Positions 1 to 54,010 of a stretch of DNA of 64,000 nt are shown here, piece after piece. Every line of letters starts with the position of its first letter. Within the stretch, counting starts at the first letter, position 1. Under the pieces are notes generated by a model. It was not told where the DNA came from. It made no database searches and saw only the letters and a program-made list of their open reading frames with translations. The stretch comes from Edolisoma coerulescens (lineage: Eukaryota; Chordata; Aves; Passeriformes; Campephagidae). The DNA lies in NCBI GenBank assembly GCA_013397115.1, contig VWZW01006289.1, positions 3,667,265 through 3,731,264 on the forward strand, read 5' to 3'. Both the position numbers and the translations under genes were made by a program.

Positions 1-1880
1 GCATTTTTCACTGACTGGACAAAGAAGATGCAGTTTGGACAAATCTTCTGAACTACTGACACACAATCTGCACTTGAGAATCTTGTTTTTGTTTTGTCCC
101 ATCTTATCTTCCAACCTAAGTTTTCTCCATTATCTTACCCTAATGAACAGTTTGAAAGGCTTAGGTTGTTCCTTCATTGGTGAAGAATTCAAGTCCTGTA
201 TTTTCCAAAAAGCTTGGTACTGCATCATCCAGGAGAATATTCCATAGCAGTTTATTAATTTCAGAAGAAATTTGATTATTTCTCCTTGCCTTGATTCTCC
301 TTGATTCTCAGTCAGTGACAGCAATCCCTGAGTGATCACACCAGTATAAATGCCTAGGATGCCAACTGAAGATAGTAATGACCGTCAGATGACAGCAGCA
401 GAATTCAGGACAAAAAATTTCCCCTCTCATTTTTTAAGCCCCAGCAAATATTTCCCATGTCTTATAACCTTCTTTTAAAAAGTGTTGCATTTTTGCTGTT
501 AGGTTCTAATTACATTCATGATATCTTTGTCTGGAGTTTCAAATCAATTAGTAGAATTTGATAGCATAATCATCAGCTACATAACATAAATTTGTAGGAC
601 CAACATGTTCAGTAGCTTATCTCAAAGATAAACTGGAGTGATCGTGTCACTAATTTGACTATATCCGAGCATGCACTTTGATATGGTAAGTATGACCCAG
701 TTTTCTTCAGTCATGAATAATGTATTGCATTAATCACTCTTGCCATTCCCTTCTTCCAGGCTCTGAAATCTTACAGAGTGAAATGCACCATCCAGCTTTA
801 TTGACAATGGCAAGCTTCTCATACTGTTTAATGTAATATGGCTGTAGGCTGTTTTGGCTGGACCAAAATTCTCCCTACCCATGTGACTTCACTCTGATGA
901 TGGCCACTGTAAACGTCTTTATGCTTAAGGAAATTATTTAACATAAGTGTATACAGTACATATTTAAATATTCTACATGAGTTAACACATGCTATCTATA
1001 ATGAAGGAAGTATCACTGAATATGTGTCCTGTCCAGGAAATTTTTCTATTACTTCTGTAATGATAAATATGCAATTTTTTTTTCTTTCCTATGAATGGTA
1101 CTTTCCCAAAGGAAAAGTGTCCATAACTGCAGCCAAGACTCTTGTTTGCTGTAGACTTTCTCCAAGTGTAACTTGTTTGACCCTTTGCCATGATGGTCTG
1201 GCAATCTGGATTTTCCAGTGTATCAGAGCCAAAAAGCTGTGTAACTTGGAAGATAAGGATGCCACTGCCTAAAACCAGGGGATTGCTACATTTTAGTGGC
1301 ATTTGGTAGTTTTACTATACGTCTTATAAGTTTTCCTAGTCTTCTCGTCCACAAACGCTCTACCCTGTAAAAAGTGCCCTGTCCTGCCATTGAAGTCACT
1401 GATTTTCATAGAAAATTACCTGTCTGAATTTACAGGGACACAACATGATATCCTTGAGTGATGAAGTTCAAGATTTTTCTTTTCATTTTTGCTTTGCTTT
1501 AGATGTTGTAAATCAGTTTAAGAGAGAAAAGATTTCAGGCTTTCCTGGGGGGCTGAAACTGAAGAGAAGACACAAGAAATTCACATTTTATGCACCAAGA
1601 TATTAAACGGAAAGACAAAGCAGCGCTATCAGGTGGTGGGAAATAGGTGTTTGTAGGGGAAAAGACTGAACTTAGAATCCTGCATCTCATTGAAGGGAGA
1701 GACCGCTTTGGAGCTAAAGGAAACACTAAGTAGAATGGTGCAAGAAAAGGCTTAAGTATCATGTAAGCGGAGTGGGACTGACAGAGGGAATGCGCCGGGC
1801 TGTAGGAAGTTACGTTGTGAAGCAAGAATAAGGAGTTGTTGTATCAGGTGAGAGGGAATAAGCCACATAGCGAAGGCCTG
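1..1880. other. Upstream flanking DNA, no gene seen
   Basis: AT-rich sequence without a recognisable coding exon, RNA gene or clear repeat. In mammals the divergent neighbour of ANKS6 is GALNT12, but no GALNT12-like sequence is visible. The last few hundred bases rise in GC towards the CpG island. A short direct duplication (CCTTGATTCT twice) lies near 290-310. Confidence 0.6.
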
Positions 1881-2274
1881 CTGCTATGACCCCGGGCAGA
1901 AAGACACGTAATGCGGAGACACTTAATTGTGTGGCAGTCAGTAACGGCGCGGAAAACGGCTGCAGCCCTACGGGCAGAAATCCCCCGGGGAAGGGGCCCG
2001 GAGCCGTGGGGGCACCGCTGGGGCTGCCAGCGGGGCAGGAGAGGCGCCGAGACCCCCGGCCCAGCTTGGGATAACCCTCGCCGGTTCCGAGGAGCGCGGT
2101 CCAGCCCCGCTCCCCCTTCACGCCGTGCGAGAGCGGCCGGGACGCTGCGGCCGCCCTGGGCCGGCCTCCTCCCGCCAGCCGAGTCCCCTCCTCCCCGCTG
2201 CCTTCCCGGCGGCCGCCGAGCCGGCGGCGGCGGTCGCGGGCAGCCGAGCCGCTCGGGGCCCGGCAGCGCTGCCC

Positions 2275-44034
<41,760 letters not shown>

Positions 44035-44193
44035 CGACTGGAACAAAATGGTTTTTTTCTTATGGTGAAGTTTAGCATCTGACTAAGTAAATCCAAGTAT
44101 ACAAATGAAAATTTGAAAAGTTAGACTACACTGATATAGGATTTTCTGCAGAATGTGCTTAAAATACAAAACCCACAAAAAGTCAAAGAAAAT

Positions 44194-44199
44194 AATAAA
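44194..44199 (+). terminator. AATAAA poly(A) signal, proximal
   Basis: A canonical hexamer about 160 bases after the distal stop codon. It is followed by T-rich sequence. Confidence 0.4.
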
Positions 44200-44729
44200 G
44201 AGATTATTTCTGTAGTTCAAGCCAAGTGTTGAATTGTTCAAGGCATCAGTGGTCTGGATTTAAGAAGAACGAAGAAGAGCAGGAAGAATGGATGAACATG
44301 CAAGAAGATGGATGTTTCATTCCACTCTTGCCTGTGGATGAAGAACTATGGGAGACCTACGTGGGCACAGTCATGAGCAAGAAAAGCACGGAAAAAGGCA
44401 AGAAGACCACCACAAATTGTGACACCTTCTATGTGGGGAAATACATAAACTGCATATGCCTCTATTGATTGGATACAGATAAAGGACTCCAGATTGAAAA
44501 CATAATGGTTTCATGGTGATAAATATAAAGAAATAATGCTGCATTCTTCATTAACCAAAATATACTTTATCTATTCAATATTATGAGTAAATATTAAATT
44601 CAATATTATAAAAGTAAAAAATGAAATACCTATTTGTAAAAACAGCACTTTATTTGAGGAAATGCATAATCTGTCACCAATATTTAAGCATAATGTTAAA
44701 ATATTTTATATTGCTGACTTTTTTTTGAG

Positions 44730-44735
44730 AATAAA
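44730..44735 (+). terminator. AATAAA poly(A) signal, distal
   Basis: A canonical hexamer about 695 bases after the stop, with a T/G-rich stretch (TTGGCTGGGGTTTTTTT) about 20-35 bases further on, as expected for a cleavage site. Confidence 0.5.
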
Positions 44736-44750
44736 ACCTTTTAGCTGGTA

Positions 44751-47700
44751 TTGGCTGGGGTTTTTTTAACAGTAACACCAGCATATCCTTAAAAATACAT
44801 TTTTATAACTTGATTTTGTAGCAATTTTGAAATGAAAGTTACAGTAATAACAAGTAGAAATAATTTTCTGCTTAGTTAATACCATTTTTTGTTAAGCACT
44901 TAAAATGCATATCATCAGGAATTAAAATACAAGTCCTCAGAAGCCTCTGACACTATAAATTTATCTTTCTGAAGACTCACGTACTACAGGTAAAGGCAAG
45001 AAGATCTTGGAGCTCCAATTACCTGAATGCTCTCGGTACATAACTAAAGATTTTACATTTCAGGATGCTCCTCACTGTACTGGTTTTGGAGTTTTGCAGA
45101 ATTAGGGATAGAAGTTGGGTGCAGTGATAATAGCACCAGTGAAAGTGGTGGGGTCCTGCTGTCCTGCAGATGTCTGAATATGTCATCTGGGTGTGCCAGC
45201 TGGTTCTGGGATGGCTTCGTTGGTTTGGCCATCTGAGGTACCACTCCAGGATGCAGGCAGCAAACAGCAGAGTAGCCAAGCTGCAATGCAGCTGTGCTGT
45301 GTCAGAGCTGACTTCAAACAGTGGCAGCTTAAATCCCCAGGAGGAAGAGGAGAAGAAATTGCAGAGGAGCATTGCAGAAAAAAAGGTAGTTATGAGCTGG
45401 TAAGGGCAATCAGAGCCTGTTAGTACTCTGAGGTCATTGCTGGTCATTCTAATAACATTGCGGGTGTAACTGGTAGAGCCATGTGCAAAATATTTTTGTT
45501 CCATTTTTTAGTACACATATGTCACCAAATTTATAAGACTATAAACAGAGTGGCATTTTATGTTTCTGATGTGTCTTAGGCTGAAGAAAACCACTCCTTA
45601 TACAGAATTCTGCTTCAGGATTAATTTCAGCTTTAGCATAAAAATACATAGTTTCTGCTTTCACAGTTTTCAAGAGCTGCTACTAAAGAGAATATGGCAG
45701 GAGAGATCTACTGAAGTGTTGGATGCAAACCAGATAGCATTAAGGTAATGGCCTTGTCCTTTCCTGAAGAAACATGTGGACAGTTTTGGTTAAAGGACCT
45801 CAAAATGCAGCAGAGAAACAACTGGAGGTTCTTATTAACAGTAGAAAACAGTAACATTGCTGCTTTTGACCCTTACTGTTTGAAAGGAGAAGTACTCACC
45901 TGCAAAAGATTGAGGTGTGGATGTTCAGGGGTTTTTTTTCAGGCTCTTTTCAGTAAGACATTGAACAGTTCAGTGCAAAAAACTCTGCAAGGTTGAGAGA
46001 GGCATTTTCTCTACAATCGAAGAGGGTTCAAATTCATGTATGCTACTGCCCAGAAGACTGCAGTAACCTCAGGGCTATAAGGTAAGGTAGGGCCATGCTT
46101 CATTCTTCTGGATGAATCTGTCTCACTGTGAAGAAAATAATTCAAGATTCATGGACTGTGGCCCCGTAAGACATCAGTCTAGGACAGGGAAGAGTTAGGC
46201 TTTAATTTCTCTAGCTGATAGATTTATTAACTGATTCCTAAGCTGCGTAGTGACTGAGGATAAATAGTGCAATAAATGTCGGAATTTTAGCCCAATTGTA
46301 TCAAAGAACAAGCAGAAAAGAGATTTAAATGGAATGCAACACTGTCAAAGGAGACCTTCTGGCCTATACATACAGGCTCCTTGTGTTGGCACAACAAGTA
46401 AGGGTTCCTCAGACTGTCCAATCAACAAGTCCCACTATGTGAAGAGTTGGCTTTAATAACAAAGGAACAAAAAGATGTGGTTTTAGAGTTTGGGAACTTT
46501 TCATATCTTCTGCTGCACTTAGTTCTAAGGGTCTGTTTCCTTGGCCTGATTCAGCTGCCATCGTAAGAGGGGAAACGAAACAGGTTGTTTACCGTGGCTG
46601 CTTTTTCTGCCTTTGAGAGGAGGTAAGTTTGAGACAGAGTCCTGTATTGTGTGTCTGTACGTCAGGGCTGGCACGGGCAGCTCTTTAAACTCTGCTGTAG
46701 GCAGGGGAGGTCCGGTCGGTACCATCACCGGGGCCTCAAAACCCAGTATCTCACTGGCCTAGACCAGAAGTTTGATTCAATTGTCCAGACCTCCACTGGC
46801 ATTTGCCAGGCCCAAAGGCATCCAAAGCACCCAGAAGGGGTGCCAGACATGACACCACATGATGAGGGTTATGATCGGGTTGTTCGTTGCAGCCACTTGG
46901 ACAAAGAGACCATTCAGAGATGGAGACTGTCATTTCATTGACTTGTCCTGGTTTGTCTCAGACTTTCAAAGGTGAAAGCTTTCTTTTTGTTCCCATTTGC
47001 TGTTCATTTTCTGTGTCCTCCTTTTCAGTTTAAATGAAAATCTTTGTCGGCAAACTTTGCTTACCTCATAATGAAAAGGGATATCTTCTGTGATACCAAA
47101 GAAGGAAATGCTACAAAAACCAGTTCTTGTCATGATTCAGTCTAGCGTTACAGACTTGACTAATTTGTAGTTATTAACCCTAAGATTTTGCTGAGGAATA
47201 CTGTTATTTTACAAGAAGCTTTTATAAGTTTCTTTGAATTTAATTTTCTTTTCCTGCGCTTTGAGCATCAATGAAGGTTAGATTTTAAGTAAAGATACTT
47301 TGTTAGCTGGAAATTATTCAAGCAGTCATCTAAAGTATTTCTCATGCTTCAGCAAATGCCTCAGAAGCCAGGTACCTTCTCAAGGGAATAACTTTGGTTT
47401 CCAGAGTGAAGGGGAACATAAGAGTTCATGCAAAGAGATTTCTTTAATACCGAGATCAGCTTAATTTACAATTGCTTGGCTTGTCTGACTCTGACACTAA
47501 TAGCCTCAAACTTGCCACTTTATTTTATTTCAAAGCCCTCTTGGTAGTACAAGGGTACATTTAGTGGGAACAGGCTTTGTCCATTAAAACTGAAACTTCT
47601 TGTGCTATATTTAAAGCTCATTTGGAACACTTAATTTCCAGTCTCTCAGAAGTTTGTATTATTGAAATAAACTGTTAATGCAATGCCCTCCTTAAAGTGT

Positions 47701-48800
47701 CACAGCACAGAATTTTTTCAAAGCAATTTTTGCCACTTGTCATTCACAGCATTCCAGTGTGCATTAAAACTTAATGGAGTTCACACACAGTCATAAAAAC
47801 AACAGCAAATAGATTTTTGAAGTATGATTGCCGTATTCCCGGCATTGCATCTATAGCATTTTAATTGGCCTCTTACTTTTCTGAGTTTTTATTTTTAGGT
47901 ATGTACAACACTGTCAAAATAGGTCTGTCTGGTCTTAAGAGGAGTGCAGTATCAGGGCTGTTAGCAGAGGGGTAGTGCTGTACTGGAGCAGGGTTCTTGA
48001 AGGTGATAAACAGGTTAATGTGAGTGTTGGAAAACAGGCCCATTCAAGACACTTCCTTATAAATAACCTCAAAATATTATGTGCTCATGTATACACTTGA
48101 TACATGGCTGTGAGTTCTTGTCTTTAATAAGCCTAAGTAATTTGTTACCCTGCAGAATCAGTGGCCTCCAGTTAGCTAGTGCAGAGATTTCCTGATTTTC
48201 TGAGCTGTGGAACAAAACCATTGCACAGACAGCAGCCAACAAAGTGCAATAGATTTGATCACAAGGGTCTGATTTCAACTGTTCTCCACAGATTTCTCCA
48301 TATGTTTTTTCCAAGTCACCCTCTGCCACCATTATTTCCTAAGAATGGGAAGAATGAATAAAAGGAAAACAAATTGATTGAAAGCTAGAGGTAGAAGCAC
48401 AGCTACTAGATTGGGATTTCTGCTTTTCTTTCCAGGATCTGCCTCTCTTTTAGATTGCTTTTTGAATAGTCAGAATTAATATTGAATGCCCTGGGATTCA
48501 GTTACTTCAGCAGCTCAGAACTCCAAAGCACTTACTGTTTATCACAGAGTTCAAAATCTGTTGCTCATATACCTTTACTTAGAGCAAACAGTATCATTCT
48601 CTGTGCTAGTAATTAAGTGGTGTATGCAGAGATCCACTTTTCCAGCTGCTTGGGCCATGGAATACAAAACAGAGCTCCAGTTTATAGATGCTTCTAAAAC
48701 ATGGTAGTGTTTGTCTCCTATCATGCATTTTAATTGCTTATTTGGTGTATGTGTCAAGCACACACACAGACTGTAGTCCTTAGCAATGCCACAGATGCAT
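44751..48800. other. Intergenic, no gene recognised
   Basis: No coding exon, RNA gene or clear repeat recognised. An unassigned, more GC-rich patch at 46550-46950 has a 96-codon + strand frame (46651-46941) with no family I know. The stretch 47520-47900 has many short A/T- and homeobox-like words and no repeat character. Confidence 0.5.
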
Positions 48801-48803
48801 TTT

Positions 48804-49330
48804 ACAGAATCACAGAATGGCTGAGGCTGGAAGGAGCCTTTGGAGTACCTCTTGTCCAGTGCCCCCCTGCTGAAGCAGACCACCTAGACCTGGTTGTCTG
48901 GGACCTTGTCCATGGGTCTCTCCTCATCCAGTGAGATGCTCTTCATAGAAAGCTATCAGGTTGGTTAGACATGATTTCCTCTGTTGTAAATCTGTACTGA
49001 CTACTCCCAAACACCATCTTAAAATAACTGGAAATTATTTTCAGGGTTATTTTCTCCATCACATTTCCCAAAGTCAAGGTGAGACTGATAAGGTCCAGTT
49101 CCTTGAATCCTCTTTCTTGCAATTCTTGAAGATAGGGATGACATGCTTTCTTACATTCTGCAGAAACCTTGGCCAATCACCACAACCTTTTAATGATAAT
49201 TAAAGCAGGTTTGCAATGACACCAGACAGCTCCTTCAGTACTTGTAGGGTGCATCCCATCAGGTCCCATGGACTTGTCTGTATCATACAACATCTCTTGG
49301 AATGCCGTGGAAGGATATTTTGTCATCTAC
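48804..49330 (-). mobile_element. CR1 LINE fragment, antisense, diverged
   Basis: Starts with the reversed CR1 terminus (CAGAATCACAGAATGGCTGA, then GGCTGGAAGGAGCC). It then jumps to RT-region antisense wording: GGTTAGACATGATTTCC, AAGGTGAGACTGATAAGG, GAAGATAGGGATGACATGC and GGGTGCATCCCATCAGGTCC followed by CATGGACTTG. Parts of the element between terminus and RT region are missing. No intact frame. Confidence 0.8.
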
Positions 49331-52129
49331 ATATGCCCCTCAGACAATACCATTGGTGTTATGCATACTACACCTGTGCTCGTCCCTTGGTGGTTTATAG
49401 ACATCCTCTTACAGTGAATTTCATAGTGCTTTGTCATCTCTGTTCCAAGCATCCCATCATTTTCATTGCACAGCAACAGCATTCATGGTTACCATTCTCT
49501 GGGCATGCTGTGTTGCTTCTTAGCCTACACAGTGACACATAAACATTGGGGTTTTCCTTCCAGTTCCTTGGACAAAGAGATTGAACAGGTAGCAGCTAAA
49601 ATTTGCCAGCACTTTTTTGTGTCACCAGCATTCAAGCAAATCCAGCATAATCATGAAGTGGCCTTTTAAAATGCTGAGACTTTGGTAGGCTCTGAATATT
49701 CTGAGGAAAAGGACCTAGTACATAGTGAAGACTGCAATACCCTATATTTCCTAGCCCAACATAACTTCACTCTTGGCACTCATCGCGCTGACAAGTGCAA
49801 TAAAACAAACACATTCAAATCAGTGCACAGTTAGGAAACAAGCTATTAGATTCAGAAACAGATAGCAAATCCTGCAGTAATAGAATGCCTCTCCCTAGTG
49901 TAGCCACAGGTGGTTTCCTGTGTTTTACCCAGATTACAGGCTGGAAAGTCATGCTGAGTAGTCCTGTGATTCAGCCAGCCAGCCAGCAGACCTGAGTCCA
50001 ACTGCCAGGGAAGCCAATCGCTCCAGGTGCTGTTTTCTGCACAGCAATAATTACTTGCAACCAAGGTCTTCCTTATTTTCCTTATTTCCTCTGTGTGAGG
50101 AGAGATGTACCTTCTGAAGTATCCTGAGATGTAAACTTTGATGATCAAAGATACTGACTTCTTACATTAATAGTGTCAATTTGTTGCTCAGTTTAGGGGA
50201 CAGTGGTGTTCTTGGATTAGGCAGTGCCCCATGGCAGCTCCCAACTGTCCTGGGGTTTGTGATAACACTGCTTAAACATAATAATCGTTTTCTACTTGTG
50301 GCAATATGCTTGCTGAGAAGTTGTAATAAAAAAAGAAATGTCCTTTTTTACCTTTCAGTAAACAAGTATTGAACTAAAGAGCCAAATACTTGCCTGATTT
50401 GTATTGGTGCAACTCTACCACATCCAAGCCACTCTGGATTTCAGTGCAGGGAACTGCAAAAGACTCTTGGCTAAAATAAACTAGAAATGGAGTATCCCAC
50501 CCACCAAGTCTGGTTGCATAATTTCTTTGCAAACACAGTGTGCATGCAAGGAGACCATAGGTGTGTTCTTAGACAAGGAGCTGCAGAATGTGTTTGTCAT
50601 GTTGCTTTAGATAGCTTTTTAATATTGTTGGTGGCTCACCTCCCTGATGGCATTATGGCATTGTTTAACACCTTGGAAGGCCCTGCCACTCTCTAATCTG
50701 ATGAATAGTTATTTGATAAATATTACAAATGTTATTAATGGGCTCATTTTATAATGCCTTTGTTTTCTGTTGGATCAAAGCAACACAAAGAGCAGTTCAT
50801 TTATAGAGATAAGGGGACAAAGAGGACAAAAGAAAACTACCAAAAAAACCACACCAGAAAACCCTGACTTGGCTGGATATATCAACAAAACTAAGCAAAT
50901 GATTTAGCCTGTTTATTATGTGGAAATTAGCAATAGCCTTCTCATATGTTAGCTATTATTTACATGTGAATATTTTAAATTAATTTGGGAGAACTGTGCA
51001 TAAGCACAGCATGAGAAACTCCTCATTTCTCTCCTGGAGACAACATGCAACATTAGAAGCGTTGCCATTCCACAAGCAGAACATGCCAAACAACTAGCAA
51101 ATACAGAAGGCAGAGCTGATGATAGGATGGAAATCCATACTATACTGTTTTCACCTTCTGTGTCTGCCTCCCCATGTTACACTGGATTCCTCTTAGTTTA
51201 CTTACACGAATACAGAAAACCTAGATCCTTTGTTTTGTCCCTTTAAGAAGACATCTGACAAAGACACATCAGTGATTTCCTAGGTGAAACAAGGATGATT
51301 CAGGAAGGGAATAAGTGGAGAAAGACACTGTCCTATGCTTTTTGCATTTCAAAATTAAAAATTGCACAGAAAGCTTTAAAACATGAATGAGAGCTGTATA
51401 TATTATGTTAAAATGTAGTATTTTTAAAATCAAAACAAAACCACACACATCTAGAAATTTCCCATAAAAACATAAAATAAATGTTTACTTTCCATTTCCA
51501 ACAATTTTTTTTGCCAGCTTTGCTGTCTCAGTTAAGGTACCTGCTTTTTTCAGTGTCATCTTAGGTTTTTTAACATTCCCCAATGAGCTCATGTTCCCTG
51601 TAAGTGCTTATTATCAGAGCCAAGTGCATGTTGCAATCCAGATAATTCACCATTGTGTTGGTTTTTTGTTATATATGTTAGAGATGTATATTTATAATGC
51701 AATGAAACCTTAAGCTGAGGTCACTGGATGGAAGAAGTATTTATTTGTCTCACAAATTTGAATGGAAGACTATGTTCTTAGCATTAGTTATCATGTAATG
51801 CATTTGGGGATGAGTATGTGATCAGAAGGAAGTGCATCCTGAGTTCTGGTCCTGCTTGACAACAGACACATTGTGTGATGTTGAATAAATCACTTTTCTG
51901 GCAGAGTTTCCCTTCACTAGTAGACAGCTGGTAATGTTTCATCCTTAGCTGGTTATGCAGCCACTAACACTGTCAACAGAAAGCTCCAAGAACAATTAAC
52001 ATTGGCATCAGTGGCAAACTGCTCTTTGACATTCTTGGTATTTTCTAGGGGTTGAAATGAGAATGTGAAAACACTACAGAAAGATTCACAAGTGTGTTGG
52101 TGCCCAGATAGGAACATCACCATCCCCAG
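49331..52129. other. Intergenic, nothing recognised
   Basis: AT-rich DNA. A CAGC/CCAG short tandem (CAGCCAGCCAGCCAGCAG) lies near 49975. No gene or repeat family is supported. Confidence 0.5.
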
Positions 52130-53190
52130 GCTTTGGATCATGCTCCTTCCCAGCATTCATGGTGAAAGTTGCAAGAGTCAGCATGAGTTTGCCAACTGCT
52201 TGACCAGTCTGATATGACAGTCTGATTTGCCTTCTATGACAAAATGTCTGTAGATGGAAGGGCAGCACCTTGGCTTTTGAAAAGCTTTTAACACCCTGTC
52301 TCACAGTATTCTTATATCCAAGGTGAGATACCACAGTTTGGATGAGTGGATAACTAGACAGATAAAAAATTGGTTGGATGGTCAAGCTTAGATAATAGTA
52401 GTAATAGTACTTCAGTGGTTTATCCAGCAGAAACTACAAAATTCAAAAGGGACGAACGTCAAGTCCCTCGCCTGGGAAGGAAGAACCCTGAGCAAAAATA
52501 CAGGCAGAGTGGTAGGGAGCAGCTCTGTGGAAAAGGATTTGGGGGCCTTCATGGACATAAGACAGGAGCACAGACTGTCTGCAAAGAAGGAAAACAGCAT
52601 CCTGTGCTGTACCAGCCACAGAATGAGAGGAGACAATCACCTCTGATCACCATTTGTTAGGCCCCACTGCATCCAGTCTGGAGATCCACAGTGCCAGAAC
52701 ACCATGGATAAACTAGAATGAGTCAAGCAAAGGCATTAAAATAATTAAACACTGGAGCTCTTGCCCTGTTAGGAGAGGCTGAGGGAATGGGGTTTGTTCA
52801 GCATGGTGCAAAGAGGGCTACATGGGGCCCTCTGATATCTGTGGAGCTAGGGAAGACAGCAGCCTTCTGAGTCCCATGAGGAGGTTGTCAAGAAGATGGA
52901 TTCAGGCTCTTCTCAGTGCTGCAGGGTAGGAGGACAGGAGTCAGTTGTCATGGTCTTGAAACAAGACTGCCTACAAGTGATGCTTTTCCCCACAAAGACA
53001 GCCAAGCAGTGCAGCAGGTTGTCCGTAGGGCTGTGCATCCCCCAGTCTTGCAGGATTTCCAGACCTGAGGGGATGAAGCCCTGGACAGACAGCTTGTACG
53101 TCCCAGCTGACCCTGTCTTGCTTGAGCAGGGAGCCAGACCAGGGCACTGGACCACCTGAGGTCAGCTGCTGGACCCTGCATCCTCCAGCA
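52130..53190 (+). mobile_element. CR1 LINE fragment, sense, ORF2 3' part to 3' UTR
   Basis: The landmarks follow the CR1 sense order. They are CTGCTTGACCAGTCTGAT, GGCTTTTGAAAAGCTTTTAA (the 'kAFD' region of RT), AAAAATTGGTTGGATGG, GTGGAAAAGGATTTGGGGG, GGAGAGGCTGAGGGAATGG and GTTCAGCATGG. Last comes wording equivalent to 'agctgaccctg..cttgagcaggg..' at 53105-53150. Many indels; no functional frame. It ends where the second CpG island begins. Confidence 0.85.
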
Positions 53191-53530
53191 TCCTACCGGG
53201 ACCGGAGAGGTGCACAGAGCATTCCAGGATGTGAACTTCTACGCGAGGGCCGGCTGATACAGGCAGACCGGGCGCCAGGGATCGAGTTTAACACTCTCCA
53301 CTTTCAAAAAGTTGAGGCCTCCGCTGATATCTCGATACCCTTATCGCGGACTCCTCAGCCTCCGCGGCAGCGCCTTGAATTATTCGTGGCTATCGACAAT
53401 CCCAGAAATTACCGCCCCCTCAGCCGAGGCGCGCTGCAGCACCCTGACGATAATGATCCCAGATGCGGTGACATTGCTGGGGCCGCCGCGCTGCCCCCGG
53501 GCCCGGCCGCGCCGCGCAGGCAGGGGCGCC

Positions 53531-53538
53531 ATGGCGGC
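53531..53538 (+). promoter_or_regulatory. Candidate YY1-type ATGGCGGC element
   Basis: ATGGCGGC is the core of the downstream YY1 element (AAGATGGCGGC) seen just after many CpG-island start sites. It lies immediately before the CTCF-like motif. Confidence 0.35.
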
Positions 53539-53544
53539 GGCCGC

Positions 53545-53560
53545 CCGCCAGGGGGCGCTG
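53545..53560 (+). promoter_or_regulatory. CTCF-like motif
   Basis: CCGCCAGGGGGCGCTG differs at one core position from the strong vertebrate CTCF consensus CCACCAGGGGGCGCTA, apart from the flanking last base. It is in forward orientation on the + strand, at the centre of the CpG island. Confidence 0.7.
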
Positions 53561-54010
53561 CCGGCTCGGCGTTGGCCGCCGCCAGCGGGAACCTCGGGAA
53601 TGAGGGACAGCGGGCCCAGGCTGGGCGGGAGCGGCACCGGCATGGCTGGAGGGTGGCCGGCCGTCGGCGTGGCCCTTTCCTCAGCGAGCTGCTGTGGAGC
53701 TCATGGGCTCTCCCCCTCGCTTTGCCTCGCCTCGCCCCCGCGTTTCCCAGCAGAGGCGAAGGCCTTGTCCCCAGCGCCACGGGCGGTTTGAACGCTCTGG
53801 GTCTCCGAAATAGAGGGGGGAGTGGTGCGGCCTCCCGCCCTGAGCTGTGCCCCAAGGACCGGGAAGAGGCTGGGAACATGTCCCTGTGGCTGCCCTGGCA
53901 GCGACAGCGTGGCTTGGATGGTGAGAGAGGCTCCTAAAGCATCTGCGAAGCCTTGTTTTTGCTGTGCCCTGAGTAGAGTTTACTGGGAGAGGGCGGCTGA
54001 GGAACCCACC

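Larger units (their letters stand above)
44035..44750 (+). other. ANKS6: Probable 3' UTR of ANKS6 (distal form)
   Basis: AT-rich sequence from the stop codon to a good poly(A) signal. An 80-codon ATG frame at 44226-44468 with Glu/Lys-rich content lies inside it. I recognise no protein and treat it as chance. Confidence 0.5.
53195..54010. promoter_or_regulatory. CpG island downstream of ANKS6
   Basis: Sharp rise in CpG density with GC-rich 53450-53650, about 9 kb after ANKS6. A 271-codon + strand frame (53122-53937) and long - strand frames run through it, but they start inside a CR1 and show no recognised domain, so I do not call a protein. It may be the promoter of a non-coding RNA, a distal first exon of GABBR2, or a CTCF-bound boundary. 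A donor-like GATG|GTGAGA occurs at about 53919 on the + strand. Confidence 0.6.

Noticed and set aside
44226..44468. 80-codon frame in the ANKS6 3' UTR as a separate gene
   Set aside because: No known family, no splice or promoter signs; AT-rich UTR can contain such a frame by chance.
46020..46040. tRNA B-box-like GGGTTCAAATTC
   Set aside because: No A box or cloverleaf can be folded around it.
53122..53937. 271-codon frame across the downstream CpG island
   Set aside because: It starts inside a CR1 fragment and has no recognisable domain; composition alone explains its length.
53195..54010. GABBR2 first coding exon
   Set aside because: Synteny makes it tempting, but no signal peptide followed by the conserved Venus-flytrap start is readable in any frame here.
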